64,000 nucleotides of DNA from Kluyvera sp046569695 (GCF_046569695.1 NZ_JBKHUI010000007.1:62001-126000), one strand, 5' to 3'; shown: positions 17,906-27,748, counted from the first letter of the stretch. The notes: a model not told the origin generated them from the sequence alone. Made by a program: numbers and translations.

Positions 17906-20098
17906 ATGACTGTGCAACGGAGTACCCCTATTAGGAAATTCGTCCTGGCATTGGTTATTAGCCTGGTGATGATTCCTGTTTCTCGATATATCTCTCCGAC
18001 CGCATTTTATGATGGTCACTCTGTATATCTGGCATGGTTACCGCTTAGCGTAATGATTGCCCTGATGATGTTGTTTGGCCGCCATGCTGTGCTGCCTTTG
18101 GCGCTCGGCTTTATCGCCACCAACTACTGGCAGTTGCACCTTTCGCCTTTTGATTCATTAATATTGTTGTTCTGTCAGTTAACTGCTGTCTGCATTTCAA
18201 GCCTTATTTTACATTCCATCCTGGGGCGGCGTTGGCGTCATGGATTAGCTATTCATCATATTGGCTTACGTATTTTCTGGTTTGGTTTTGCAACGCCAAT
18301 TCTTGCTAAGGTTATGATGTATTTAGCGGGTGAGTTGACCGTTGTGCCTGCCGCAATGTTTAGTTATTTTAATATAACTTCCGTTATTTATGCGATTGTG
18401 GATATTCAGGGGTTAGTATGTGCATCCTTAATATTTACTAAACTATTCTATTATCCATTACGTATGTGTCTGAATAGTCGCTATGCAAGAGTATTCTGGC
18501 GTAAAAACATTGCGGGCTATACGGGGCTAAAGGGGAAATGCTTCGTTATCTCCTGGTTCCTCGCGTTGATTTGCATGCTGTTTTTCCTCTGTGCACCGTT
18601 CGGTGAGCGCTATTTTGCCGGTTATCTCGTCCCTATCATCTTTATCTTTTTTGCCTTCGGTATCAGCCAGCTGTCGTATCCGTTGATCGTCATGAGTTGG
18701 ACGCTGTCAGCCTTTATGCTGGTGATGTACAACAAAAACTTCCTGCACGGTATCCAAACCCAGTACTCGCTCTCATTTATCCTGTCGGCGCTGATCTCGT
18801 TTAGCGTCTGTCTGCAGTACATGCTGCAAATCTACCACCGCAGCAAGCATCTGAAGCAGAAGTGGCACGAGCAGGCCATGATTGATCCGTTGACCGGGCT
18901 GCCTAACCTGCGTGCGCTGGAGGATTATATGAAGACGCGGGACGTGACCAGCCTCTGTTGCCTGCACATAAAAAATCTGGACTTCCTCAGCCGTCACTAC
19001 GGCATGATGATGCGTATTCAGTGCAAGCGCAGCATCACCCAGGTGCTGCAGCCTAAGCTCGACAACAAAGAGAAGCTCTTCCAGTTGCCGGGCAATGAGC
19101 TGCTGCTGGTGCTAAACGGCCCGGACACCGAAGGGCGGCTTAATCATCTGGTGGATTTCCTGCAGCGCCAGGATATTCGCTGGAACAACACGCTACTGAC
19201 GCTGGAATATGGCATCTCGTGGGGGAGGGTTCGTACGCAGGACGACAATCTCTACCATACGCTCGGGCAGCTCAGCTGGCTGGCAGAGCAGGCGGGTGAG
19301 GAGAGCCAGATTCTGCAGCTGGATAACGGTCAGGTGGAGGCCTATGACGAAACTGGCGACCGCGTTGTGCTCCTCAACCGGATTAAAAGCGCGCTGGAGT
19401 GGGGAAACTTTGTCCTCTATGCGCAGCCTATCAGGAAGCCATCGGGCGAAGGTTACTATGAAATCCTCAGCCGATTGGTGGATGCTAACGGTATGGTAAT
19501 GCCGGATAAATTTATCCCTATTTTGACGCAGTTCAACATGAGCAAACGCTTTGATATGCAGGTGATGGAAAACCTGTTCCGCTCGCTGCCGGCGTTTCCG
19601 GGGCAGCGTTTTTCCGTCAACCTGATGCCCTACACATTGATGCATAAGGAGAGCTCCGCCGAAATCATTGCGCTGTTCCTACGCTACCGGGTTAACGTTC
19701 AGCGCATCATTATTGAAATTACCGAAGAGCAGGCGTTTTCGAACTCGGATATCAGCATCCAGAACCTCAATCGACTGCGGGAGTTTGGCTGTCAGATTGC
19801 CATTGATGACTTCGGTACCGGCTACGCTAACTATGAGCGCCTGAAGCGTCTTGAGGCCGACATCATCAAGATTGACGGCGCGTTCGTGCGTGACGTGCTC
19901 ACCAACCCAATGGATGCGATGATTATTCGTTCTATCTGCGAACTGGCGGAGATGCAGGACCTGGAGGTGGTGGCAGAATACGTTGAGACCGAGGCGCAGC
20001 AGGCGCTGCTGGTGGAGCTGGGCGTGCACTATATGCAGGGGTATCTCATCGATAAGCCAAGACCGCTTTGCGATATTGGCTACCAGACCGAGTCATAA
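17906..20098 (+). CDS. pdeA: Cyclic-di-GMP phosphodiesterase PdeA (YfeA)
   Basis: A predicted membrane-bound c-di-GMP phosphodiesterase. The ATG at 17906 gives 730 residues (E. coli PdeA 729). An alternative upstream TTG at 17861 has no better ribosome site. The N-terminal MASE1-type sensor has about 8 membrane segments. A degenerate GGDEF domain follows (DPLTGLPN kept, GGDEF replaced by LPGNELLLV). The C-terminal EAL domain has EILSRL in place of EAL, then ITEEQAFSN, DDFGTGYANYERL and EYVETE, so catalytic residues look intact. Confidence 0.92.
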   Translation: MTVQRSTPIRKFVLALVISLVMIPVSRYISPTAFYDGHSVYLAWLPLSVMIALMMLFGRHAVLPLALGFIATNYWQLHLSPFDSLILLFCQLTAVCISSLILHSILGRRWRHGLAIHHIGLRIFWFGFATPILAKVMMYLAGELTVVPAAMFSYFNITSVIYAIVDIQGLVCASLIFTKLFYYPLRMCLNSRYARVFWRKNIAGYTGLKGKCFVISWFLALICMLFFLCAPFGERYFAGYLVPIIFIFFAFGISQLSYPLIVMSWTLSAFMLVMYNKNFLHGIQTQYSLSFILSALISFSVCLQYMLQIYHRSKHLKQKWHEQAMIDPLTGLPNLRALEDYMKTRDVTSLCCLHIKNLDFLSRHYGMMMRIQCKRSITQVLQPKLDNKEKLFQLPGNELLLVLNGPDTEGRLNHLVDFLQRQDIRWNNTLLTLEYGISWGRVRTQDDNLYHTLGQLSWLAEQAGEESQILQLDNGQVEAYDETGDRVVLLNRIKSALEWGNFVLYAQPIRKPSGEGYYEILSRLVDANGMVMPDKFIPILTQFNMSKRFDMQVMENLFRSLPAFPGQRFSVNLMPYTLMHKESSAEIIALFLRYRVNVQRIIIEITEEQAFSNSDISIQNLNRLREFGCQIAIDDFGTGYANYERLKRLEADIIKIDGAFVRDVLTNPMDAMIIRSICELAEMQDLEVVAEYVETEAQQALLVELGVHYMQGYLIDKPRPLCDIGYQTES

Positions 20099-20100
20099 AC

Positions 20101-20137
20101 AAAAAGGGCCTGTAACAACGTTACAGGCCCTTTTTTA
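20101..20137 (+). terminator. Bidirectional terminator between pdeA and nupC
   Basis: A perfect 11-bp stem GGGCCTGTAAC/GTTACAGGCCC with a 3-nt loop is flanked by A5 and T6. It serves the convergent genes on both sides. Confidence 0.93.
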
Positions 20138-20148
20138 ATGCGGGTGAA

Positions 20149-21351
20149 TTACAGAACCAGTGCCGCGATTGAAGCAGACAGAACGCTCACCAGCGTAGAA
20201 CCGTAAACCAGCTTCAGACCGAAGCGGGAAACTACGTTACCTTGCTCTTCGTTCAGGCCTTTAATCGCGCCAGCGATGATACCGATAGAAGAGAAGTTAG
20301 CGAAGGAAACCAGGAATACGGAGATGATACCGACCGCGCGCGGAGAAAGTTCAGCGGCGACTTTCTGCAGATCCATCATGGCAACGAATTCGTTAGAAAC
20401 CAGTTTGGTCGCCATGATGCTACCGACCTGCAGGGATTCGCTTGCCGGTACACCCATAATCCATGCAACTGGATAGAAGATGTAACCCAGAATGCCCTGG
20501 AAGGAGATGCTGTAGCCGAACCAGCCGGTAACAGTCGCGAACAGGGCGTTCAGCGCGGCGATCAGGGCGATAAAGCCGATCAGCATCGCAGCAACGATAA
20601 TCGCAACTTTGAAACCTGCCAGAATGTATTCACCCAGCATTTCGAAGAAGCTCTGTCCTTCGTGCAGGTTAGACATCTGAATGTTCTCTTCGCTAGCATC
20701 CACGCGGTACGGGTTGATCAGCGACAGAACGATAAAGGTGCTGAACATGTTCAGTACCAGCGCCGCAACAACGAACTTCGGCTCCAGCATGGTCATGTAG
20801 GCGCCAACGATAGACATCGAAACGGTAGACATCGCCGTGGCCGACATGGTGTACATGCGGTTACGTGACATTTTGCCGAGGATATCTTTATAGGCGATGA
20901 AGTTTTCAGACTGTCCCAGAATCAGGGAGCTGACGGCGTTGAAAGACTCGAGCTTACCCATGCCGTTGATTTTAGACAGCACGGTACCAATCGCACGAAT
21001 GACAATCGGCAGAATACGGATATGCTGCAGAATACCGATCAGCGCAGAGATAAAGACGATAGGGCAGAGGACTTTCAGGAAGAAGAAGGCCAGGCCTTTA
21101 TCGTTCATGCTGCCAAAGACGAAGTCGGTCCCGTTGTTCGCAAAACCAAGCAGTTTTTCGAACATTTCGGCGAAGCCACGTACGAAGCCCAGACCAATGT
21201 CAGAGTTCAGGAAGAACCATGCCAGTAAAACTTCAATGACAAGTAATTGAATAACATAACGAATGCGAATCTCTTTGCGGTTGGTGCTGACCAGCAAGGC
21301 CAGGATCCCTACCACCACGAGCGCGAGAACAAAATGCAAGACGCGGTCCAT
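20149..21351 (-). CDS. nupC: Nucleoside:H+ symporter NupC
   Basis: A concentrative nucleoside transporter (CNT family) in the inner membrane. The ATG at 21351 after GGAGC gives exactly 400 residues, as in E. coli. Typical CNT segments are SSLILGQSENFIAYK, SATAMSTVSMSIVGAYM and TKLVSNEFVAM. A second nucleoside permease gene besides xapB in this window. It is divergent from mntH. Confidence 0.97.
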   Translation of the reverse strand: MDRVLHFVLALVVVGILALLVSTNRKEIRIRYVIQLLVIEVLLAWFFLNSDIGLGFVRGFAEMFEKLLGFANNGTDFVFGSMNDKGLAFFFLKVLCPIVFISALIGILQHIRILPIVIRAIGTVLSKINGMGKLESFNAVSSLILGQSENFIAYKDILGKMSRNRMYTMSATAMSTVSMSIVGAYMTMLEPKFVVAALVLNMFSTFIVLSLINPYRVDASEENIQMSNLHEGQSFFEMLGEYILAGFKVAIIVAAMLIGFIALIAALNALFATVTGWFGYSISFQGILGYIFYPVAWIMGVPASESLQVGSIMATKLVSNEFVAMMDLQKVAAELSPRAVGIISVFLVSFANFSSIGIIAGAIKGLNEEQGNVVSRFGLKLVYGSTLVSVLSASIAALVL

Positions 21352-21446
21352 ATTTGCTCCAAACATGAGACGGGTTAAATTTTCTTGCACATTCTATGTA
21401 ACATCATTAAATAAAACGAGATCTCCATCCCACTATATTTAGTTCC

Positions 21447-21484
21447 TGTGAGCAAACTCAAAATTAGTGATCAAAGATACATTT
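21447..21484 (-). promoter_or_regulatory. Candidate CRP sites upstream of nupC
   Basis: Two imperfect CRP-like sequences are visible: TGTGAGCAAACTCAAA (21447-21462) and TAGTGATCAAAGATACATTT (21465-21484). E. coli nupC is controlled by CRP and CytR. The 335-bp gap 21352-21686 holds these plus the mntH Fur and MntR sites, and no gene. Confidence 0.45.
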
Positions 21485-21619
21485 TTGTGATGTTAAGTAA
21501 ATGTATGAAAAGTTCCCTTGTTGTACTACTCTCATCTTAAGCGTACACCAAACCCCCGCAACCTCCAGTCTGGCGATTGATTCCGGCTATCAGAGCAATC
21601 ATTATCATCTTTTACAAAT

Positions 21620-21638
21620 GAACTTGATAATCATTCTC
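21620..21638 (+). promoter_or_regulatory. Fur box of mntH
   Basis: GAACTTGATAATCATTCTC matches 15 of 19 positions of the Fur consensus. It lies upstream of mntH, as in E. coli, where Fe-Fur represses the gene. Confidence 0.75.
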
Positions 21639-21653
21639 ATTCTGTTAGCCTGA

Positions 21654-21674
21654 AACATAGCAAAGGCTATGTTT
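21654..21674 (+). promoter_or_regulatory. MntR operator of mntH
   Basis: The palindrome with arms AACATAG and CTATGTT agrees with the MntR box of E. coli mntH as I recall it. It ends 12 bp before the mntH ATG, so Mn-MntR binding would block early transcription. Confidence 0.88.
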
Positions 21675-21686
21675 TTGAGGCAGACC

Positions 21687-22922
21687 ATGACAAACAGTCG
21701 CGTTGAGAGTAACACCGGTCGTGCAGCGCGCCGTATGCGGCTAGCGCTGATGGGGCCCGCATTTATTGCCGCCATCGGCTATATCGATCCCGGCAACTTT
21801 GCCACCAACATTCAGGCGGGGGCGAGCTTCGGCTACCAGCTGCTGTGGGTTGTCGTCTGGGCGAACCTGATGGCGATGCTGATTCAGGTGCTGTCTGCGA
21901 AACTCGGTATCGCTACGGGGAAAAACCTGGCGGAGCAGATTCGCGACCATTATCCGCGTCCGGTGGTGTGGTTTTACTGGGTGCAGGCAGAAATTATCGC
22001 CATGGCAACCGACCTGGCTGAATTTATCGGGGCGGCAATCGGCTTTAAGCTGATCCTCGGCGTTTCGCTGCTACAAGGGGCGGTGCTGACGGGGGTTGCC
22101 ACCTACCTTATTCTGATGCTGCAGCGCCGTGGGCAAAAGCCGCTGGAAAAAGTGATTGGTGGCCTGCTGCTATTTGTGGCGGCGGCCTATATCGTTGAGC
22201 TGGTTTTCTCCCAGCCGCAGATGGCACCGCTGGCGAAAGGGATGATTATTCCCTCGCTGCCTAACTCCGAAGCGGTGTTCCTCGCGGCGGGCGTGCTGGG
22301 TGCGACCATCATGCCGCACGTTATTTATCTGCACTCATCGCTGACCCAGCATTTGCATGGCGGCAGCGCCAAAGAGCGCTATCACGCCACGCGCTGGGAT
22401 GTGGCGATCGCCATGACCATTGCTGGTTTTGTGAACCTGGCGATGATGGCGACAGCGGCGGCGGCGTTCCACTTCCACGGTCACACCGGTATTGCCGACC
22501 TTGATGAAGCGTATCTCACCCTCGAACCGTTGCTGAGCCACGCGGCAGCAACCATCTTCGGCCTGAGTCTGGTGGCAGCGGGGCTCTCCTCCACGGTGGT
22601 GGGGACGCTGGCCGGTCAGGTGGTGATGCAGGGCTTTATTCGCTTCCACATTCCGCTGTGGTTCCGTCGTGCGGTGACGATGTTGCCGTCATTTATTGTG
22701 ATTCTGATGGGGCTCGACCCAACGCGCATTCTGGTCATGAGCCAGGTGCTGTTAAGCTTTGGCATCGCGCTGGCGCTGGTGCCGCTGCTGATTTTCACCA
22801 GCAATCGCCAGCTGATGGGCGAACTGGTCAACACGCAGTGGATTAAACGAATTGGCTGGGTGATTGTGGTGATTGTGGTGGCGCTGAACGGGTGGTTGCT
22901 GCTGGGAACGTTGCTTGCCTGA
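21687..22922 (+). CDS. mntH: Mn2+/Fe2+:H+ symporter MntH (Nramp family)
   Basis: Imports manganese (and ferrous iron) across the inner membrane. The ATG at 21687 gives 411 residues (E. coli 412). The Nramp metal-site motifs are DPGN (in YIDPGNFATN) and MPHVIYLHS. About 11 membrane segments are evident. An earlier in-frame ATG lies inside the MntR box and was rejected. Upstream Fur and MntR boxes show regulation by Fe and Mn. Confidence 0.97.
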   Translation: MTNSRVESNTGRAARRMRLALMGPAFIAAIGYIDPGNFATNIQAGASFGYQLLWVVVWANLMAMLIQVLSAKLGIATGKNLAEQIRDHYPRPVVWFYWVQAEIIAMATDLAEFIGAAIGFKLILGVSLLQGAVLTGVATYLILMLQRRGQKPLEKVIGGLLLFVAAAYIVELVFSQPQMAPLAKGMIIPSLPNSEAVFLAAGVLGATIMPHVIYLHSSLTQHLHGGSAKERYHATRWDVAIAMTIAGFVNLAMMATAAAAFHFHGHTGIADLDEAYLTLEPLLSHAAATIFGLSLVAAGLSSTVVGTLAGQVVMQGFIRFHIPLWFRRAVTMLPSFIVILMGLDPTRILVMSQVLLSFGIALALVPLLIFTSNRQLMGELVNTQWIKRIGWVIVVIVVALNGWLLLGTLLA

Positions 22923-22988
22923 TGGCGCTGCGCTTATCCGGCCTACACGAAACCTGTAGGCCGGATAAGGCGAAGCCGCCATCCGGCA
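22918..22988. repeat. REP/BIME element after mntH
   Basis: Two inverted REP-like units (GATGGCGCTGCGCTTATCCG and GTAGGCCGGATAAGGCGAAG with GCCATCCGGC) form an extended palindrome between the convergent mntH and ypeC. Confidence 0.85.
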
Positions 22989-22993
22989 AAATA

Positions 22994-23311
22994 TCAGTGA
23001 TGATGCCCGTGTCCATGTCCGTGGCCACGCCCGCGGCCACGATGATCGTCGCGGTCGCTCCAGCCTTCGCGATAGCCGCGCTCATAGGCTTTGCGGTTAT
23101 CCCAACCACGGTGCCAGCCGTTATCGCGGTGATACCAGTTACGATGCCAGTAATCACGGTCACGCCAGCGGCCGCCGTCCCAGTAGTTACCGTAATTATC
23201 GCGATCGCCAATTTGTAATTTTACGGACGGCAGCAGGGTGATTTCACCAGCATTCGCGAACATCGGGGCCGATGCCATCAACACTGCCGCCAGAATCAGT
23301 GACCTGAACAT
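22994..23311 (-). CDS. ypeC: DUF2502 periplasmic protein YpeC
   Basis: A 105-residue secreted protein with a signal peptide (cleavage near FANA/GEIT). The body is rich in Arg, Asp, Trp and Tyr (DRDYWHRNWYHRD). The tail is a Gly-Arg-His run ending GHGHGHGHHH. It neighbours mntH as in E. coli. The His-rich tail suggests metal binding, which is inference only. It is convergent with mntH across a REP element. Confidence 0.88.
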   Translation of the reverse strand: MFRSLILAAVLMASAPMFANAGEITLLPSVKLQIGDRDNYGNYWDGGRWRDRDYWHRNWYHRDNGWHRGWDNRKAYERGYREGWSDRDDHRGRGRGHGHGHGHHH

Positions 23312-23436
23312 ACTTCTCTCCTATACGATCGTGGCCTGTAAGGCCTGTTAACGCAATATTACAATTCGGTAAATACCGCGATTATTGGGGTAACTCTTAA
23401 ATCGCCAGGAGAGAGCATTTTTTGCTAAAACTGCCG

Positions 23437-24435
23437 TTATTTTATACTGCGCAGAATGCTATCGATGGTTTCGCTTTCCTCAGCGCTAAAATGCCGGTTG
23501 CTCAGCATACCCACCGCATCATCAAGCTGCGCGGTTTTGCTGGCGCCAATCAGCACCGACGTCACTGCCTGTTGGCGTAATACCCATGCCAGCGCCATTT
23601 GCGATAGCTTCTGACCGCGCTGCTCCGCGATAGTATTGAGCTGGCGCACGGCTTCCAGCTTGCCGTCGGTCAACTGCTCTGGCTTCAGGAAGATGCTGCC
23701 GCTTGCGGCGCGGGAGTCAGCCGGAATACCGTGCAGGTAGCGGTCGGTCAGTTGCCCGCCCGCTAACGGCGAGAAGGCGATACAGCCAACGCCTTCCTGC
23801 TGCAGCACCTGAAGCAGACCATCTTCAGGGCTTCGCTCAAGCATTGAATACTTCGGCTGGTGAATAAGACACGGCGTACCAAGATCGTTCAGCATCGCAA
23901 CGGCCTGACTTGCCAGTTCGGCCGGGTAGTTGGAAAGCCCGATGTACAGTGCCTTGCCCTGGCGCACGATATGGTCCAGCGCGCGCATGGTTTCTATCAG
24001 CGGCGTTTCCGGGTCCGGGCGATGGTGATAGAAGATATCGACGTACTCAAGCCCCATCCGCTTCAGGCTCTGATCGAGGCTTGAAATCAGGTATTTGCGT
24101 GAACCCCAATCGCCATATGGCCCGTCCCACATGGTATAACCGGCTTTGCTGGAGATAATCAGCTCATCGCGGTAGGGCAGGAAATCTTCTCGTAGGATGC
24201 GGCCAAAGTTGCTCTCTGCGGAGCCCGGAGGTGGCCCGTAGTTGTTGGCTAAATCGAAATGGGTAATCCCCAGATCAAATGCGTGGTGCAGTAGCTGGCG
24301 GCTGTTTTCCACCCGCGTTTCATCGCCAAAGTTGTGCCACAGCCCTAACGAAATGGCCGGCAGCTTGAGGCTGCTATTGCCGCAGCGTTGAAACGCCATG
24401 GTCTCGTAACGCGTCGGGCTTGCCTTATAAAGCAT
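23437..24435 (-). CDS. Aldo/keto reductase, YghZ/Gpr-like
   Basis: A 332-residue NADPH-dependent aldo/keto reductase of the AKR14 (L-glyceraldehyde 3-phosphate reductase) type. The tetrad residues are visible: Asp and Tyr in THFDLANNYG, Lys in IISSKAGY, and His in IFYHHRPD. NADP-binding segments near the C-terminus include SVLIGASK. It is divergent from ipdC, about 170 bp apart. The substrate is unproven; it might reduce aldehydes. Confidence 0.85.
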   Translation of the reverse strand: MLYKASPTRYETMAFQRCGNSSLKLPAISLGLWHNFGDETRVENSRQLLHHAFDLGITHFDLANNYGPPPGSAESNFGRILREDFLPYRDELIISSKAGYTMWDGPYGDWGSRKYLISSLDQSLKRMGLEYVDIFYHHRPDPETPLIETMRALDHIVRQGKALYIGLSNYPAELASQAVAMLNDLGTPCLIHQPKYSMLERSPEDGLLQVLQQEGVGCIAFSPLAGGQLTDRYLHGIPADSRAASGSIFLKPEQLTDGKLEAVRQLNTIAEQRGQKLSQMALAWVLRQQAVTSVLIGASKTAQLDDAVGMLSNRHFSAEESETIDSILRSIK

Positions 24436-24605
24436 TGTGTTCTCCAGATTATCCGGTTGTGTATACGCTTACACTAGCGAATGTCCACCGACTCGTACAC
24501 TCCTGAAATCTGTAAAAATTGCTTTCCAGGGGGCTTTTTGACGAAATCTGGACAGCCTTAACACTTCCTCAATACTCAAAGAATACTGACTGGAGGAGGT
24601 GCATG

Positions 24606-26267
24606 ATGACAACGTCCTATACCGTGGCAGATTATCTGCTTGACCGCCTCGCCGACTGTGGCGTTGACCACCTGTTTGGCGTCCCCGGAGACTACAACCT
24701 CCAGTTCCTCGACCACGTTATCGCGCACCGACAGATTCGCTGGGTCGGCTGTGCGAACGAACTCAACGCCGCCTATGCCGCCGATGGTTACGCACGAATG
24801 CAGGGCTGCGGTGCGCTGCTCACCACCTTTGGCGTCGGTGAACTGAGTGCGCTGAATGGGGTAGCGGGGAGCTTTGCTGAACACGTTCCGGTGCTGCATA
24901 TTGTCGGTGCGCCCTGTACCGGTGCTCAGCAGCGACGTGAGTGTTTACACCATACCCTGGGTGACGGCAATTTCGATCGCTTTCGCCAGATGAGCGCGCC
25001 TGTCTCGGTCGCGCAGGGCGTGCTGGATGCCGCTAACGCCCGCGATGAAATCGACCGCGTGCTGCGCGATATTCTGCACTACAGTCGCCCTGGCTATCTG
25101 CTGCTGCCTGCGGATATTGCTGCGCTGCCAACCTCCCCTCCTGTAAACGCTCTCACAGCAAAAAGTAGACCGATTGACTCGACTGAACTGGCCGATTTTG
25201 TCTCACACGCCCGCGCTTTGTTGAATGACCGCCGCCGCGTCTCGCTGCTGGCCGATGTGCTTGCTCTGCGCTTTGGTCTGCAGTCGACGCTAAACAAATG
25301 GATGGATGCGGTACCGATCCCTCACGCAACCATGTTGATGGGCAAAGGACTATTTAATGAGGCCCATGCTGGGTTTGTGGGCACTTACAGCGGTGGTGCC
25401 AGCCAGCCGGAAACGCGTGCTGCGATAGAAGATGCGGAGGTTATTTTTTGCGTCGGCACCTGTTTTACCGACACGATCACGGCGGGCTTTACCCACCAGA
25501 TTCCGGCAGAAAAATCTATCGAGATTCAGCCTTTTGCCGCGCGGGTCGGGAAACGCTGGTTTAGCGGGATAGGCATGCAGGAGTCGGTGAATGCGCTTAT
25601 CGCGCTGAGCCGTGACTTTTCCGCGCAGTGGCAAATTCAGCCTGCCCGGGCGCTGAAAACGACTACGGCGGATAGCGGGCAACTGACCCAGCGCCACTTC
25701 TGGCAAACGCTGGATAACTACCTGATGCCGCACGACATTATACTGGGTGACCAGGGGACGGCGGCGTTCGGGCTTGCCGACCTGACGCTCCCGCAGGGGG
25801 CCAGCCTGATCGTGCAGCCGCTGTGGGGATCGATTGGCTACACGCTGCCGGCCGCGTTTGGCGCGCAGACCTCACAGCCGGAGCGGCGCGTGGTGCTGGT
25901 GGTGGGAGACGGAGCCGCGCAACTGACGATTCAGGAGCTGAGTTCAATGCTGCGCGATGGGCAGAAACCGTTGATTCTGTTGCTGAATAATGAAGGCTAT
26001 ACGGTTGAGCGGGCGATTCACGGCCCGGAAGAGCGCTATAACGATATCAGCCTGTGGAACTGGACCCAACTGCCGCAGGCACTCAACCTGGACTGCCAGG
26101 CCGAGTGCTGGAAAGTGAGCAACGTATCGCAGCTTAACGATGCGCTCGCCCGCGCTGCCCGCCGGGACAGGCTCACCCTGCTTGAGGTCATGCTACCGAA
26201 AATGGATATTCCGCCGCTGTTAAAAGCGGTTACCCAGGCGCTGGAAGCGCGCAACAGCAGCCATTAA
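24606..26267 (+). CDS. ipdC: Indolepyruvate decarboxylase
   Basis: A ThDP-dependent decarboxylase converting indole-3-pyruvate to indole-3-acetaldehyde, the key step of indole-3-acetic acid synthesis. The ATG at 24606 lies 6 bp after AGGAGG; the ATG at 24603 is too close. This gives 553 residues, against 552 recalled for Enterobacter cloacae IpdC. The ThDP-activating Glu is in CANELNAAYAADGYAR, the HH pair in LHHTLGDG, and the ThDP/Mg motif is GDGAAQLT...NNEGYTVE. Its stop overlaps the yfeO stop by 4 bp. E. coli K-12 lacks it here. Confidence 0.93.
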   Translation: MTTSYTVADYLLDRLADCGVDHLFGVPGDYNLQFLDHVIAHRQIRWVGCANELNAAYAADGYARMQGCGALLTTFGVGELSALNGVAGSFAEHVPVLHIVGAPCTGAQQRRECLHHTLGDGNFDRFRQMSAPVSVAQGVLDAANARDEIDRVLRDILHYSRPGYLLLPADIAALPTSPPVNALTAKSRPIDSTELADFVSHARALLNDRRRVSLLADVLALRFGLQSTLNKWMDAVPIPHATMLMGKGLFNEAHAGFVGTYSGGASQPETRAAIEDAEVIFCVGTCFTDTITAGFTHQIPAEKSIEIQPFAARVGKRWFSGIGMQESVNALIALSRDFSAQWQIQPARALKTTTADSGQLTQRHFWQTLDNYLMPHDIILGDQGTAAFGLADLTLPQGASLIVQPLWGSIGYTLPAAFGAQTSQPERRVVLVVGDGAAQLTIQELSSMLRDGQKPLILLLNNEGYTVERAIHGPEERYNDISLWNWTQLPQALNLDCQAECWKVSNVSQLNDALARAARRDRLTLLEVMLPKMDIPPLLKAVTQALEARNSSH

Positions 26268-27502
26268 TCCTTACGTTTGCGCGGCACCATCATCGTCGGT
26301 TTCCCCGCCAGCAGGAGCCAGGCGGGGAGCATCACGATGCATAGCAGTGGCAGCAGGGTGGTATCAGGCACCACCACGGCGGCCATAAACAGGCTCAGCC
26401 AGGCATCGCGAGTGACCACTAAAACCAGCCCCAGAATGGCACAGGAGACAGTGATCGCCGCCGGAACCGCATCCACGTGCGCATGCAGCATCAGGCCCAG
26501 GGCCACCGCCACAAAGACCGCCGGGAAGATGCGCCCGCCGCGGAACCCGCAGGCGGCCGCTACGACCAGCGCCGCCAGCTTGCTGAGTGCAAACAGCATA
26601 TAGTCGCCTGCACCGAAACTCTGACCGGCCGTCAACCGCTGCATCTCATCCAGCCCTTTAAACAGGGTGATAGGCCCGCCAACGGTGCCGATAATCCCCA
26701 GCACAAAACCGCCGACGCCGAGGATCAATACCGGATGTTTTAAACGGTGCATCAGCGCGTGCAGATGCGGCAGGCACCAGACGGCGACCATACCGATGGC
26801 GATAGCGAAGACGGCGACAATCGCCCCGCTGAAAATATCGACGATGCGCAGCGTCTGATAATGCTCAATCGGCAGTGAAAACTGCGGATGAAAGAATACG
26901 CCGGTGGTTAATGCCCCGGCGGCGGCGGCCAGCAGCGGCGCAAAAAGGCGGTCCCACAGCGGTGATTCGTTATTGCTGGTTAGCGTCTGGGTGAAAATCA
27001 GCGCGGCGGCAACCGGGGTACCAAACAGTGCGCCGATGGTGCCCGCTGCGGCGAGAATGGTCCAGTCCAGCGAGCTTACGCGCGGGAAGAAGCGCGCGCC
27101 CAGCGCAACCGCCAGTGCAATGTTCACCGACATAATCGGGTGCTCAGGGCCGAGACTCACGCCGCCCGCCAGCCCGATAATTAACGCAATTACCAGCCCC
27201 GGCAGATGTGAAGGAGGAACCGCCGCGCCGATTAACGGTTCGCTGGCCGGGTCCGGCCCGGCATGACCTGGGCTATAGCGAATGACCAGACCGACGGCGA
27301 TGCCGGTCAGGGTCAGCATCAGGATTATCCAAAAAGGGGAGTCAAAGGCCACGCCGAATGTGGCGGGCAAATTACGCCACAGCAGGTGCTGCAGCACGGC
27401 GGCAATTTTCATCACCACAATGAGAAGCAGGCTCGAGGCGATACCGATCAGCACCGCGGGAATAGAGAGCAACAACATCGTTCTGGCTCGCGGGTGGAGC
27501 AT
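26264..27502 (-). CDS. yfeO: Ion channel/CLC family protein YfeO
   Basis: A 412-residue CLC-type membrane protein with about 11 helices. CLC-like signatures are GHAGPDPASEPLIG, GGVSLGPEHP and CGFRGGRIFPAVF. The start MLHPRARTML was chosen because it follows AAGGAT and begins the conserved region. It is convergent with ipdC and divergent from glk. The transported ion is not established. Confidence 0.92.
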   Translation of the reverse strand: MLHPRARTMLLLSIPAVLIGIASSLLLIVVMKIAAVLQHLLWRNLPATFGVAFDSPFWIILMLTLTGIAVGLVIRYSPGHAGPDPASEPLIGAAVPPSHLPGLVIALIIGLAGGVSLGPEHPIMSVNIALAVALGARFFPRVSSLDWTILAAAGTIGALFGTPVAAALIFTQTLTSNNESPLWDRLFAPLLAAAAGALTTGVFFHPQFSLPIEHYQTLRIVDIFSGAIVAVFAIAIGMVAVWCLPHLHALMHRLKHPVLILGVGGFVLGIIGTVGGPITLFKGLDEMQRLTAGQSFGAGDYMLFALSKLAALVVAAACGFRGGRIFPAVFVAVALGLMLHAHVDAVPAAITVSCAILGLVLVVTRDAWLSLFMAAVVVPDTTLLPLLCIVMLPAWLLLAGKPTMMVPRKRKD

Positions 27503-27572
27503 GTTTTTATCCTTTTGGCTGAATGCTGAGGTTACTTTGCATTTTCCGGCGTTTACGTTCAGCGCAAATGGT

Positions 27573-27586
27573 GCTGAAACGATACG
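27573..27586 (+). promoter_or_regulatory. Candidate Cra site upstream of glk
   Basis: GCTGAAACGATACG matches the Cra half TGAAACG and part of the second half. Cra represses glk in E. coli. It lies 163 bp upstream of the glk ATG. Confidence 0.45.
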
Positions 27587-27748
27587 GCGCGATAGCGCAT
27601 CCGGCCTTTGCATCTGATAAAAATGACGCAAAAAATGTGACCGGGATCGATAATCCTGGGGTGCTCACACAAACGTCATTGTCGTGAAAGCGCCTTGAAT
27701 TTACAGTGTGGCAAAGATTTATTCTGACTTTAGCGGAGCCGTAACGGA

